A stretch of 64,000 bases of DNA from CAVTWH01 sp963850915. GTDB lineage: Bacteria; Actinomycetota; Actinomycetes; Mycobacteriales; Micromonosporaceae. Under the pieces are notes generated by a model. That model searched no databases. It saw only the letters and a program-made list of their open reading frames with translations, and was not told the origin of the DNA. Location of the stretch: NCBI GenBank assembly GCA_963850915.1, contig CAWKND010000004.1:1169074-1233073 (forward strand). Direction: 5' to 3'. The translations under genes and the position numbers were made by a program. Below are positions 36,963 through 46,198 of the stretch, piece by piece (the first letter of the stretch is position 1; every line of letters begins with the position of its first letter).

Positions 36963-37846
36963 TGGGCGTGGAGCAGGTCGGCGAGTTGCTGGCGGCGGCG
37001 ACCGCAGACGTACCAGAGAATTATCGGGCGGCTCCGTTGGCCGCCATCGCCCGCCGGATCCGGCGGCGGCGCGCGTGGGCGGCGGCCGCGGCCGCCGCGG
37101 TGACCGTCGCGGTGCTGCTCGGCGGGGTCGCGGTCGCCCGGGCGGCGGTCCCAGGGGCTACCGCCCACCCGGCCGGCACGGCGAGCCCGTCGAGCGACTC
37201 TCCGTCGGCGGAGCCGGTCAACGCGGCCAGCGCCGCCCTACCTTGGGCATCGGTGATGGTCTCCCGTGACAACAGGACACTCACCGTGTACGGCGGTGTC
37301 ACGGGCTGCCGGAGCCTGGCCCAGGCGCACGCCCTACTGACCAGCCAGGACAGCACCCAGGTGGTGATCGGGGTGTATGGCCAGCCGGTCGCCGCCAGCG
37401 ACTGCTCCACGGCGGGCAGGGCGGTACCGCTGGTGGTCACGCTGTCCGCACCGCTGGGTACCCGGATTGTGCGCGACGCCACCGGCGGACAGCCTCCCGT
37501 TTACCACCAACGGGACCTGCCGGACGTGACGGCGACCGGGTGGAGCCCCTTCGAGAACTCCTGGCAAGCCAACGATGTCGCCTGGCACGCAGGCTTCAAC
37601 GGTCCGGCGGGTACCTCGATCTTCCTCAGCGCTCAACCGGATCACTCGACGCCGTACGGTGCGCCGGTCACGACCGTGCGGCTGGGTACCCACCAGGGAG
37701 CGATCTTCCAGGGCTTTCCCGGGGCGTGGCAGGTGAACTGGCTGATCGGCGGCGTCAGCTACAGCCTGCAGTACGAACCGACCGAGGGTGGAAGCTTCAC
37801 GCTGGGCCAGTTCAAGCAGCTGCTGACCACGCTGCACTGGAGTTGA
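36962..37846 (+). CDS. membrane-anchored protein paired with SigE-type sigma factor (possible anti-sigma)
   Basis: A 294-residue protein. The first 38 residues are cytoplasmic and end in RRIRRRR, then one membrane helix (AWAAAAAAAVTVAVLLGGVAV), a Ser/Pro linker, and an extracellular domain of about 200 residues with a probable disulfide (VTGCRSL and ASDCSTA). This single-span plan with translational coupling to the sigma gene is that of SigE-partner membrane proteins in Micromonosporaceae; anti-sigma activity is inferred from position only, and no zinc-anti-sigma HxxxCxxC motif is seen. Confidence 0.75.
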   Translation: MGVEQVGELLAAATADVPENYRAAPLAAIARRIRRRRAWAAAAAAAVTVAVLLGGVAVARAAVPGATAHPAGTASPSSDSPSAEPVNAASAALPWASVMVSRDNRTLTVYGGVTGCRSLAQAHALLTSQDSTQVVIGVYGQPVAASDCSTAGRAVPLVVTLSAPLGTRIVRDATGGQPPVYHQRDLPDVTATGWSPFENSWQANDVAWHAGFNGPAGTSIFLSAQPDHSTPYGAPVTTVRLGTHQGAIFQGFPGAWQVNWLIGGVSYSLQYEPTEGGSFTLGQFKQLLTTLHWS

Positions 37847-37849
37847 CGC

Positions 37850-37902
37850 GACGACCGGCGAAAGGTGGGCGGCGTAGTGCCACCCACCTGTCGCTGGTCG
37901 TC
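37850..37902. terminator. long bidirectional hairpin between convergent genes
   Basis: GACGACC (37850-37856) pairs with GGTCGTC (37896-37902), and inside it AGGTGGG (37863-37869) pairs with CCCACCT (37883-37889). The two-step stem lies between the convergent stops at 37846 and 37908. There is no U-tract, as is common in these organisms. Confidence 0.65.
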
Positions 37903-37907
37903 ATGGG

Positions 37908-38621
37908 TCAGGCGGCGACCGGTTCCCGCTCGGGTACGGCGGCCGGGGCGGGTACCCCGAACGCTGCCCACGCCGCCGGCCGCATGCCGAGTACCCGTAC
38001 CCCCAGGTACCCCCACAGCACCGTGAGTACCGCCCACAGCGCGGTGACCGGCCAGGTGGCCGTGGAGCCGGAGAACTGCACCACGAGGTCCACCGCGATG
38101 GCGCCGATCGTCGCCCAGGGCACCCAGGCCGGTACCGCGCGGGAGCGCAGCAGGCCGGCGCTGAGCAGCACGATGCCCACGTCGACCAGGATCATCAGCG
38201 GCAGCAGGAGCAGCGAGTCGTTCGCGATCCGGTCGAAGTACGCGCTGATCGCGGCCTGATCGGCGGGCGCTCCCGCGTGGGACACGAGTACCTGGAAGAA
38301 GCCGTACCCGAAGTGCCCGAACGCGCCCAGCAGCAGCGCCGCGGCGCCCAGGTGGCCGAGCGTGGCACCGCGCCCGCGCAGCAGGTGCGCCAGGCCGAGC
38401 GCGGCCGGGACGGTGAGTACGGCGGAGAGCATGAAGACCAGGCCGGTGGTGTGGATGCCACCGCTGTGCGTGGTAACCGTCGCGTACAGGTCGCTGCCCT
38501 TCTCGCCGACGCCCTCGTTGGAGTCGGTGAGGCAGGACAGGAAGCCGGCCAGCGGGGCGCCGACCAGGGCCAGGCCGGCGACCGTCTTGCGGAACCGGCT
38601 CGGATCAGACAGGAAGGACAT
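37908..38621 (-). CDS. six-helix hypothetical membrane protein
   Basis: A 237-residue protein with about six membrane helices (e.g. TVAGLALVGAPLAGFLS, GLVFMLSAVLTVPAALGLAH, LLLLPLMILVDVGIVLLSAG). The first external loop carries SDLYATVTTHSGGIH. It resembles DUF4386-type or DoxX-like small membrane proteins but cannot be assigned. ATG 38621 has GGAG upstream. Convergent with the putative anti-sigma gene through a strong hairpin and divergent from the histidine kinase at 38789. Confidence 0.75.
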   Translation of the reverse strand: MSFLSDPSRFRKTVAGLALVGAPLAGFLSCLTDSNEGVGEKGSDLYATVTTHSGGIHTTGLVFMLSAVLTVPAALGLAHLLRGRGATLGHLGAAALLLGAFGHFGYGFFQVLVSHAGAPADQAAISAYFDRIANDSLLLLPLMILVDVGIVLLSAGLLRSRAVPAWVPWATIGAIAVDLVVQFSGSTATWPVTALWAVLTVLWGYLGVRVLGMRPAAWAAFGVPAPAAVPEREPVAA

Positions 38622-38788
38622 CGCAATCAACTCCAGCTGAGGTACGGGTAAGGCGACAGCTCCGACGCTAGGCAGCCGGCCGGCCGGGCACGTCCACCGC
38701 GCGACCGGGGCGCCTCTATCCCGCGATAGATCCCACGCACACCTGACGGCCGACGTACCCGGGCCGGCGCTGCGGTTACCGTGCAGGG

Positions 38789-39964
38789 GTGAGGGACAGG
38801 CTGGTCGAACTGCGCCACCGCAGCGTGCTGGGCGCGCCGGTCGGCGACGCGCTGCTGGCCGTGGCGCTGGCCGTTTTCGGGCTGGCGGACACGGTGTTCA
38901 TCGGGCAGTTCGAGTGGCTCGACCAGTGGCGCGGGCCGCGGCTGGTGAACGGCATCGTGGTACCGCTGGCCGCGCTGCTGCTGGCCTGGCGGCGCCGGTA
39001 CCCGCTGGCCGTACTGACCGGGGTGTTCGCCGCGATGGCGCTGCTCGGAGTGGCCTACGGCTCCTCGCAGACGTCGACCAACGTGTTCACCGCCGCGATC
39101 GCGGTCTACTCCGCGGCCGCGTACGGCGCCTCGATCCCGGCCGCCGTCGCGGTGACCGCGGTGGGCATCTGGGTACGCGACGCCTACGACCCGGAGATCA
39201 CCTCGTTCGGCGAGCACCTGTGGGACTGGGTGTTCGTCGGGCTGTTCTTCGGCATCGGGCTGGCCACCCGGTACCGGCACGGCCGGCTGCTCACCGCGCA
39301 GGAGGCCGCGCGCCGGGCAGAGCGGGAGCAGGCCGAGCGGGTGGCCGCCGCGGCCGAGGAGGAGCGGCACCGAATCGCCCGGGAGCTGCACGACATCGTC
39401 GCGCACAGCCTCGGCATCCTGGTGTTCCAGGCGGGCGTGGGCGAGCAGTTCGTGGACCGGGATCCGGCGAAAGCCCGCGAGGCGTTCCAGGCCATCCGGG
39501 TCGCCGGGCTGGAGGCGGTGGGGGAGATGGGTACCATCCTCGGGCTGATCCGCGGCGAACCGGTGGACTCCCGGGAGCCACAGCCGCGCGCGGTCGACAT
39601 CGAAGCGTTGGTACGTCGGGCGCGGGACACCGGGATGCCGGTCGAGTGGGTGGTGCACGGTACCCCGCAGCCACTCCCGGCCGCGCTGGAGCTGTCCATG
39701 TACCGCGCCGTCCAGGAGGGGCTGACCAACGCCAGCAAGCACGCCCCGTCGGCGCCGGTACGGGTGGCCGTCGCGTACCGGGAGCAGTGCGTGGAGGTGG
39801 AGGTGGCCAACGACGCGGGTACCCCCGTCGTGGTCCCGGCCGGCGGCGGCCGCGGCCTGGTCGGGCTGCGCGAGCGGACGGCCATCTTCGGCGGCCGGCT
39901 GGATGTCGGGCCGCTCGCGCAGGGCGGCTGGCGGCTCGCCGTCACCCTGCCGGTGGCCCGATGA
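38789..39964 (+). CDS. NarL-type sensor histidine kinase
   Basis: A 391-residue kinase with four to five N-terminal membrane helices, a short coiled-coil (RRAEREQAERVAAAAEEE), the HisKA_3 phosphoacceptor box RIARELHDIVAHSLG with its histidine, and an HATPase domain (N-box VQEGLTNASKHAP, G-box GRGLVGLRERTAIFGG). The extracellular sensing part is minimal, so the signal may be in the membrane, as for DesK-like kinases. GTG start. The next gene, its response regulator, overlaps by four bases (ATGA). Confidence 0.92.
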   Translation: MRDRLVELRHRSVLGAPVGDALLAVALAVFGLADTVFIGQFEWLDQWRGPRLVNGIVVPLAALLLAWRRRYPLAVLTGVFAAMALLGVAYGSSQTSTNVFTAAIAVYSAAAYGASIPAAVAVTAVGIWVRDAYDPEITSFGEHLWDWVFVGLFFGIGLATRYRHGRLLTAQEAARRAEREQAERVAAAAEEERHRIARELHDIVAHSLGILVFQAGVGEQFVDRDPAKAREAFQAIRVAGLEAVGEMGTILGLIRGEPVDSREPQPRAVDIEALVRRARDTGMPVEWVVHGTPQPLPAALELSMYRAVQEGLTNASKHAPSAPVRVAVAYREQCVEVEVANDAGTPVVVPAGGGRGLVGLRERTAIFGGRLDVGPLAQGGWRLAVTLPVAR

Positions 39965-40623
39965 GCGCGCTGCGCCTGGTGATCGCCGACGACCAGGGCA
40001 TCGTCCGGGGCGGGCTGCGGATGATCCTGGAGGCGGCCGGGATGGAGGTGGTCGGCGAGGCGGCCGACGGGCGAGCGGCGGTCGAACTGGTCACCCGGCT
40101 GAAGCCGGACGTGGTGCTGATGGACGTACGGATGCCGGTGCTGGACGGCATCGAAGCCACCCGGCGACTGGTACGCGACCAGCCGGCCGTGAAGATCCTG
40201 GTACTGACCACCTACGGGGTGGACGAGTACGTGTACGAGGCGCTACGCGCCGGGGCGGCCGGCTTCCTGTTGAAGATGGATTCGCCGCCCCGGCTGGTGG
40301 ACGCGGTACGGGTGGTGGCGACCGGCGAAGCGCTGCTGGCACCGGAGATCACCCGGCGACTGATCGACCGGTACGTCGCGGGGGCGCCGCCGCACCGGCC
40401 GGTACCGGCCGCGCTGGCCGAGTTGACCGCCCGGGAACGGGAGGTGCTGACCCTGCTCGCCGGGGGGCACTCCAACGCGGAGATCGCCGGCTCGCTGTTT
40501 CTCAGTGAGGGCACGGTCAAGACCCACGTGGTACACATCCTGGCCAAGCTGGGGCTGCGCGACCGGGTACAGGCGGTGGTGTTCGCGTACGAGTACGGGC
40601 TGGTGGTACCGGGCCAGCGGTGA
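39961..40623 (+). CDS. NarL/LuxR family response regulator
   Basis: A 220-residue two-domain regulator. Receiver domain with acidic pair IADDQG, phospho-acceptor Asp in VVLMDVRMP, threonine LVLTTY and lysine FLLKMD, then a LuxR-type HTH (LTAREREVLTLLAGGHSNAE, LSEGTVKTHVVHILAKL). Cognate of the kinase whose gene it overlaps by four bases. Probably controls nearby genes, but no operator is recognised. A second kinase/regulator pair follows after 92 bases. Confidence 0.93.
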   Translation: MSALRLVIADDQGIVRGGLRMILEAAGMEVVGEAADGRAAVELVTRLKPDVVLMDVRMPVLDGIEATRRLVRDQPAVKILVLTTYGVDEYVYEALRAGAAGFLLKMDSPPRLVDAVRVVATGEALLAPEITRRLIDRYVAGAPPHRPVPAALAELTAREREVLTLLAGGHSNAEIAGSLFLSEGTVKTHVVHILAKLGLRDRVQAVVFAYEYGLVVPGQR

Positions 40624-40714
40624 TGTCCCGGGCGCTGTCCCATCCGCTTGGGACACCTCGACCCGCACAATGAGCCTCCTACGCGGATGAGTTGAGGCGT
40701 TGGGGAGGGTGTCC

Positions 40715-42707
40715 GTGGACGCGACGACGGAGCGTCGGGGCCGGCTCTGGCCGGTCGTCGCAGTACTCGGCGCCCTGTTTTCCTGGCTGCTGAGCGCGGC
40801 CGGGCTGCTGGTGGCCGTGGTCGCCGGGGTCGTCGACCACCTGTCCTGGCCGGACCTCGCCATCGGCGTGGCGTACCCGGCGGTCGTGGTACTCGTCCTG
40901 CGGGTACCCGCCGCGGCGCGCTGGTCGGCCCTGCTGCTGACCTCCGGCATCTTCTCGGCGGCGAACGTGGCCGCCTCGTCCTGGGCCGACCGTGCCTACC
41001 TCAGCCCCGCCGGGCCGGATGCGGCCGCCCCCTGGGCGGCCTGGCTGCAGTCCTGGACCTGGGCGGTCTCGGTGGTCGGCTTCTGTGCCATCGCCTTCTT
41101 CCCGGACGGCCGGCTGCCGTCCCGGCGCTGGTGGTGGGCGCCGGCAACGCTGGTCGCGGCCGGTTTGGTGGCCGCGGTCAGCAACGCGCTGATGCCCACG
41201 ATCGATCCCTACGGCGTGGCCAATCCGCTGCCCGGGCCGCGGCTGGCCAGCTCGGGTGGGATCGGCCCGCTGGCCGGGCTGCTCGCCCTGGCCGGTCTGA
41301 TCGGCTGCCTGGCCGTCGTGGTGGTCCGGTTCCGCCGCGGCGACGCGGTCGCCCGCCGCCAGATCGGTTGGTACGCCTACGGATACGTGGTGACCGCGGT
41401 GGTACTGGTGGTCGGCCGTACTGACCGACGTACCGTCGGTGTTCCTCGCGGTCGGACCGCTCGTGGTCGCCGCCGGGGCACTCATCGCCATCCTGCGGTA
41501 CCGGCTGTACGAGATCGACTTCATCGTCAACCGGAGCCTGGTCTGGGGGCTGCTCACGCTGCTCGTGATCTGCCTGTACGTCGTGTGCGTCGGGTTCTTC
41601 CAGCGACTGTTCGCCGGCGGCCCCGCCGGCGGCCTGCTCGCCACAGGTGTTGTCGCGGTGGCGTTCCAGCCGGTACGGGGGCAGATCCAGCGGCTGGTCA
41701 ACCAGATCGTGTACGGCTACCGGGACCAGCCGGCGGTGATCCTGCGGGAACTCGCCCGCACGCTGAACGTGTCCGCCGCGCCGGCCGACACGCTGACCGT
41801 GATGGCCGCCACGCTCGGCCGTACCCTGCGCCTGTCCGGCGTCGTACTGGAGGTGGCCGGCGGCCCGGAACCCCACGCCCACTACGGAACCACCGGCGGT
41901 GAACTCGTCGAGGCGGCCCGGGCGCAGAACGGCGGGTCGCTGGTACGGCTACTGGTCACGCCCCGCCGCCCGGGTCACCCGCTCGCCGCCCGGGACCGCC
42001 GGATCCTGGCCGACCTGGCGCCCTCGGTCGCGGCCACCGCCGAGGCGGTACGCCTGCGCGAGGTACTCGAGTCCTCCCGGCTGCGGGCGATCGCCGAGCT
42101 CGCCGAGGCACAGCGCCGGATGCGCCGCGACCTGCACGACGGGCTCGGGCCGGTACTGGCCGGACTGCGGCTGACCATCGGTACCGCCCGCCGGCTGATC
42201 GGCTCCGCACCCGCTGAGGCCGACCGGGTACTCGCCGACGCGCAGTCCGACGCCCAGGCGGCCGTTGAGGACGTCCGGCGGCTGGCGCACGACCTGCGAC
42301 CACCGGCACTGGACGAGCTCGGGCTGGCCGGCGCCCTGCGGGACCGGCTGGAGCGCATCATCGGCGACCAGTGCCGGCTGGACTACGCCGCCGACGTACC
42401 GGCGCCGTTGCCGGCCGCGGTCGAGGTGGCCGCGTACCGTACCGCCTGCGAGGCGGTCCTCAACGTGGTGCGGCACGCCCAGGCCAGCTGCTGCGAGGTA
42501 CGGCTGGCCCGCGACAACGGCGGCCTCGCGGTGAGCGTGGTGGACGACGGCGTCGGCATCGCCACCGGTACCGGCGGGGTCGGCCTGCGCTCGCTGCGGG
42601 AGCGGGCCGAAGAGCTCGGCGGAACCATCACCATCGGCGCGCGTACCCCGGCGGGCACTTCGGTGCACGTGTGGCTACCGCTGCCCGACCCGGACGGAGG
42701 CAAGTAA
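40715..42707 (+). CDS. second NarL-type sensor histidine kinase, frameshift near 41416
   Basis: The first frame encodes seven or so membrane helices (SWLLSAAGLLVAVVAGVV ... RRQIGWYAYGYVVTAVVLVV); the next frame carries on from DVPSVFLAVGPLVVAAGALI, through YRLYEIDFIVNRSLVWGLLT, to the HisKA_3 box RMRRDLHDGLGPVLAGLR and HATPase. They join if one C near 41416-41417 is removed, giving about 663 residues. The multi-helix region followed by a GAF-like section is typical of large LiaS/NarX-like actinobacterial kinases. GTG 40715 follows GGGGAGGG. TAATG overlap with the response regulator gene. Confidence 0.85.
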
Positions 42708-43381
42708 TGGAGCGCGAATCCGGTCAACAAATCCGGATCGTTGTCGCCGACGACCACCCGGTGTTCCGGCGTGGCCTGGTCCGGGTACTGGAGGCGGCGG
42801 ACGGTATCGAGGTGGTGGCCGAGGCCGCCGATGGCGAGGAGGCCGTGCACGCGATCCGCCGGCTGCGACCGGACCTGGCCATCGTCGACCTGCAGATGCC
42901 CGCCATGCACGGCCTGGAGGTGACCCGCACGGTCGCCCGCGAACTGCCGCAGACCGGCCTGCTGGTACTGACCATGTCCGACGACGAGGCGACCGTGTGG
43001 GCGGCACTGCGCGCCGGTGCCCGGGGCTACCTGCTGAAGAACGCCGAGGAGGAGGCGATCGTCCGCGCGGTGTGGGCGGTCTACGACGGCGAGCTGGTGG
43101 TCGGGCTGGGGGCTGCCCGCCGGGTACTCGGCTTCTTCGAGCGTCCGCAGCCGTCCCGTACCGGAGCCGCCTTTCCGGAACTCACCCAGCGCGAACGCGA
43201 CGTACTCGAGCAGCTGGCCCGCGGCCGGCCGAACGCCGCCATCGCGCAGCAGCTCGGTCTCAGCGCGAAGACCGTCCGCAACTACGTCTCGGCGATCCTG
43301 CTGAAGCTGCAGGTTGCCGATCGCCGCGCGGCGATCGACCGGGCCCGTGACGCCGGCATCGGCGGCCCCGCACCGAGCTGA
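42707..43381 (+). CDS. NarL/LuxR family response regulator
   Basis: A 224-residue regulator: receiver with VVADDHP, phospho-acceptor aspartate in AIVDLQMP, TMSD and YLLKNA; then LuxR HTH (LTQRERDVLEQLARGRPNAA, LSAKTVRNYVSAILLKL). It is the partner of the frameshifted kinase just upstream. Two kinase/regulator pairs of the same type in a row suggest ancestral duplication, though the kinases differ in their membrane parts. Confidence 0.93.
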   Translation: MERESGQQIRIVVADDHPVFRRGLVRVLEAADGIEVVAEAADGEEAVHAIRRLRPDLAIVDLQMPAMHGLEVTRTVARELPQTGLLVLTMSDDEATVWAALRAGARGYLLKNAEEEAIVRAVWAVYDGELVVGLGAARRVLGFFERPQPSRTGAAFPELTQRERDVLEQLARGRPNAAIAQQLGLSAKTVRNYVSAILLKLQVADRRAAIDRARDAGIGGPAPS

Positions 43382-43566
43382 GCCGGGCGCTCCACCGTTG
43401 CCCGCGTACCGATCCGGTACCACCCTCAGTGCCGTACGCCCGGGCAGATTCCCGGCCGGTCGGGCCAGCGGGACAGGTCCGCCCGGGACACCCGACAGCC
43501 GAATCTGAGTCGGCGCAGGAGCACCCGCCCAGCGCCGTCAGCAGACCCAGTCGGAGAGGGATTCCC

Positions 43567-44013
43567 ATGAACACCGAATTGACCGCCCAGCCGGAAACCG
43601 CCGCCCCCACCGCCATCCGCCGCCGCTCGCTGTGGGTCGGCGCCGTCACCACGATCGTCGGCGTGGCCGGCGTGCTGTGGGCCGTCCTGAAGTCGTCGAC
43701 CGCCGATTCGAGCGAGACCAGCTCGCTGCCGTACGTGGCCGCCGTCGCCGTGATCGTCGGTGTGGTGCTGTTCGCGTGGCTGGTACCGAACCGGGTGGCC
43801 GCCCGCAGTACCGGCCTCACCCTGGCGATCATCTCGGTACCCCTGCTGTACGCGTTCTGGAGCGCTCTGCCGCTGCTGGTCGCGGTCGCCGCGATCGTCA
43901 TCGCCACCGCCTACCGGCCCGCGAACGGCGCCAGGCGCGGCCGGCGGCTCGCGGCACTCATCGTTGCCGTGCCGGTCGCACTCGTCACGCTCCTCGCCAT
44001 CCTGGTCGGCTGA
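43567..44013 (+). CDS. four-helix hypothetical membrane protein
   Basis: A 148-residue protein with four hydrophobic helices (VTTIVGVAGVLWAVL, YVAAVAVIVGVVLFAWLV, STGLTLAIISVPLLYAFW, ALIVAVPVALVTLLAILVG) and a short charged loop before the last. No family is recognised. GGAGAGGG is seven bases before the ATG. It follows the second response regulator by 185 bases and could be one of its targets, but the spacing does not prove it. Confidence 0.75.
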   Translation: MNTELTAQPETAAPTAIRRRSLWVGAVTTIVGVAGVLWAVLKSSTADSSETSSLPYVAAVAVIVGVVLFAWLVPNRVAARSTGLTLAIISVPLLYAFWSALPLLVAVAAIVIATAYRPANGARRGRRLAALIVAVPVALVTLLAILVG

Positions 44014-44035
44014 CCAGCGCCGGCAACCACGCGCG

Positions 44036-44073
44036 GGGCTCCCCTCAGGACCAGGTGTCCAGGGCGGGAGCCC
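44036..44073 (+). terminator. probable terminator hairpin
   Basis: GGGCTCCC (44036-44043) and GGGAGCCC (44066-44073) form an 8-bp stem with a 22-base loop, starting 22 bases after the membrane protein's stop codon. Confidence 0.55.
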
Positions 44074-44163
44074 TGCCTACGTACTGATCGGGACTGCGCC
44101 GGCCGTCACGCATTCGTGTCCATTCCTGGTGCCTGCGCTCGACCCAGGGCGACGACATGGGTG

Positions 44164-44664
44164 ATGCCACTGCCCCTTCGCCGCGCGATACCCGACGACG
44201 AGGTTCCCGTACCGACGCCCGGGCCGACCAGATTCAGGGACCCGTCGTGGTTGTCGGTTGCCCACCCGCCGCGCCCGCGCGACCCGGCCGACCATCCGTT
44301 CGCGGTGGCCGCCGGTACCGTCCTGGCGCTGCTGGGGGCCGTGACGGGACTGTTCACAATTCTGCTGGTACTGGCGGCCATCGGCCTACGCAACGAACCG
44401 GAGGGTACGCCTAGTTTCGTGATGGCCTACTTCTCACTGCCAGCCGGGGCAACGACAATTGTGCTGACCGGAGCGGCGGCATTGGTGTACCAGCTCTGCG
44501 GGCTGACCCGGCGGGCGGTGACGCTCGGTACTCGTCGCCGGGTGTCTGCGTCGTGGCCGGCTGTGGATGGCTGTACCTACTCATCTGAACCGGCGCACGA
44601 GCCGGCGGCGCGGGCGGTCCCGTCAGTGACTCAGTGCGGGGCTGCGGCTTTCGGGCCAGGATGA
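44164..44664 (+). CDS. possible small membrane protein
   Basis: About 166 residues with two strong membrane helices (FAVAAGTVLALLGAVTGLFT, TIVLTGAAALVYQLCG) after a Pro-rich cytoplasmic start. The hydrophobic part looks real and the flanking Pro/Arg-rich sequence may not be. The C-terminal 80 codons overlap, antisense, the tail of the methyltransferase, and only one of the two tails is likely to be translated as such. Start is uncertain (GTG 44161 is adjacent) and there is no strong ribosome binding site. Confidence 0.4.
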   Translation: MPLPLRRAIPDDEVPVPTPGPTRFRDPSWLSVAHPPRPRDPADHPFAVAAGTVLALLGAVTGLFTILLVLAAIGLRNEPEGTPSFVMAYFSLPAGATTIVLTGAAALVYQLCGLTRRAVTLGTRRRVSASWPAVDGCTYSSEPAHEPAARAVPSVTQCGAAAFGPG

Positions 44665-45418
44665 GCCGGCATCGCGGGCTGCCGTCCGGTGCGCTGCCCA
44701 GGACGGTCAAGGGGACGGTACTCACCTCGAAGCCGGCCGCTGTCAGGTCGGCGCGGAGGTCGGGCAGCGGGCTGGTGCGGTAGTACATCACGAATGTCGG
44801 GCGCCACACGGCATTGCGTACCCGCATGGCCACGTCGAACCCGAGCGTGACCCAGTGCGCGAGCGACGTGGCGGGCGGTGGCGCGCCGATCGGGATGGCG
44901 AAGAGCCCACCGGGCCGCAACGCGCGGTACACCCCGTCGAAGACGGCGGGCCGCTCGCTGGGTAGGAAGTGCCCGAGCGCGCCGAAGGTGACCACGAGGT
45001 CGAAGGCGCCCGCGAAAGGCAGCGCCCGCACGTCGGCCCGTACCCACGTGCCGTCCGGGTGCGCGGCACGTGCCTGGGCGAGCATCCCGGCGCTGAAGTC
45101 GACGCCGGTGATCCGCTCGCCGCACAGGGGCCGCAGTACCGCCATGCCCGCGCCGGTACCGCAGCACAGGTCCAGTCCACGGCTGTACGGCCCGAGCTCG
45201 GACAGCGCGTGGGCAGTCGCGTCGAGGATGCTCTCCGGGGTACGAAACGGCGTCTGGTCGAACTTCGGAGCCAGCAGGTCGTACCCGCGCTCGACCGAGG
45301 ACAGTGCCTGGACGCACAGCTCGCGCAGCGACGGACCTTGAGGCGAGAACACCGACCGAGGGTACCCGCCGGGACGGCGACTCTGCCGACCATGAGCAGT
45401 ACCGCCGACCGAGCACAC
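44411..45418 (-). CDS. class I SAM-dependent methyltransferase
   Basis: The core (about residues 30-260) is a Rossmann methyltransferase: motif I GLDLCCGTGAGMAVL, then ITGVDFSAGMLAQAR, TWVRADVRALPF and post-motif LRPGGLFAIPIGAP. The methyl acceptor is unknown. The GTG start at 45418 lies directly after the VOC gene's TAG, on the same strand, so translation is probably coupled. The last 75 residues are Pro/Ser/Arg-rich and overlap an antisense frame; such tails are absent from typical members ending around RLILARKP, which hints at a lost stop codon or a frame change near 44620. Confidence 0.78.
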   Translation of the reverse strand: MCSVGGTAHGRQSRRPGGYPRSVFSPQGPSLRELCVQALSSVERGYDLLAPKFDQTPFRTPESILDATAHALSELGPYSRGLDLCCGTGAGMAVLRPLCGERITGVDFSAGMLAQARAAHPDGTWVRADVRALPFAGAFDLVVTFGALGHFLPSERPAVFDGVYRALRPGGLFAIPIGAPPPATSLAHWVTLGFDVAMRVRNAVWRPTFVMYYRTSPLPDLRADLTAAGFEVSTVPLTVLGSAPDGSPRCRLILARKPQPRTESLTGPPAPPARAPVQMSRYSHPQPATTQTPGDEYRASPPAGSARRAGTPMPPLRSAQLSLPRLAVRSRPSRN

Positions 45419-45925
45419 CTACCTCGGTGCCGCCAGCTCCTCCCGCAGGCTGCCCTGGACATACGCCATCGCCTGCTGGGCGGCCGGGTCGGCGAAGCGG
45501 CCGGCCAGGTCGGCAGGGGAAACGTCCTCGATCCGTTCGTGGACCCACCACAGGTGCCCCTGGGGATCACGGAAGCGGGCGACCAACTCGCCGAAGGCAA
45601 GCGGGGTCGCGTCGGTTACCACCCGGGCGCCCGCCGCGACCGCCCGCTCGACTGTCGCGGCTGCGTCGTCGACGTAGACCCGCAGGTGAGCGGGGGTGGC
45701 GGGCCAGTCGGGCTTGGCGTCGAACAGCATTACGACGCTGTCGCCGAACTCGACCTCAACATGCCCGATGTCCCCATCGGGATCCAACATCCGGGAGCCG
45801 GGTGTCTCGACGGCCCCGAACACCGACGCCAGGAACCGCACCTCCGCGTCGGTGTCCCGGCTGATCACCCACGGGTTGACGCGCGCGTAGCGTGGCGGAA
45901 CCGGAGCCTGCTGGTGGTCTGCCAT
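45419..45925 (-). CDS. VOC family protein (glyoxalase/PhnB-like)
   Basis: A 168-residue protein with VNPWVISRDTDAEVRFLASV at the start of one module and EFGDSVVMLFDA, then ATPLAFGELVARFRDPQGHLWW in the second; this is the PhnB-like VOC pattern. The C-terminal 35 residues form a helical extension. Function unknown. The start is at ATG 45925 or 45934; both are near a short G-rich stretch. Directly followed by the methyltransferase gene in the same direction. Confidence 0.82.
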   Translation of the reverse strand: MADHQQAPVPPRYARVNPWVISRDTDAEVRFLASVFGAVETPGSRMLDPDGDIGHVEVEFGDSVVMLFDAKPDWPATPAHLRVYVDDAAATVERAVAAGARVVTDATPLAFGELVARFRDPQGHLWWVHERIEDVSPADLAGRFADPAAQQAMAYVQGSLREELAAPR

Positions 45926-46113
45926 GCGACCCATCCTGACAAAGCCCACCGACGGTTTCTCACCAATGCCGCCGCAGGCCCGGCCGCTACCGGCGCCGCA
46001 CGGTTTTCGGATCAGCACGCGGTACCAAATTGTGTTGCGGGATTTTGTCTTTGAGTTTTAGCCTCCCTTTGTCGCCGCGGGAAGCGGCGCGGAGACCGGA
46101 GAGGAGGCGGGCG

Positions 46114-46155
46114 ATGGCAAGCAATCGTCAGGCGCCTCCGGGGATCCGGCTCTGA
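46114..46155 (+). CDS. candidate 13-residue leader peptide
   Basis: GAGGAGG at 46101-46107 is six bases before an ATG that opens a 13-codon frame, MASNRQAPPGIRL, stop TGA 46153. The ribosome binding site is stronger than that of the DinB gene 44 bases downstream. It may be a leader that couples translation to the hairpin described next. Confidence 0.4.
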   Translation: MASNRQAPPGIRL

Positions 46156-46169
46156 CCCGTCTCCGGGCG

Positions 46170-46191
46170 CCTCTGTCTCAACAAACAGAGG
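46170..46191 (+). promoter_or_regulatory. hairpin covering the ribosome binding site of the DinB-like gene
   Basis: CCTCTGT (46170-46176) and ACAGAGG (46185-46191) form a perfect 7-bp stem with an 8-base loop; the 3' arm contains the AGAGG ribosome binding site of the gene starting at 46199. A GGCGCC in the leader frame (46131-46136) can pair with GGCGCC at 46166-46171 and would compete for the base of the stem. Confidence 0.4.
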
Positions 46192-46198
46192 ATTGGCA

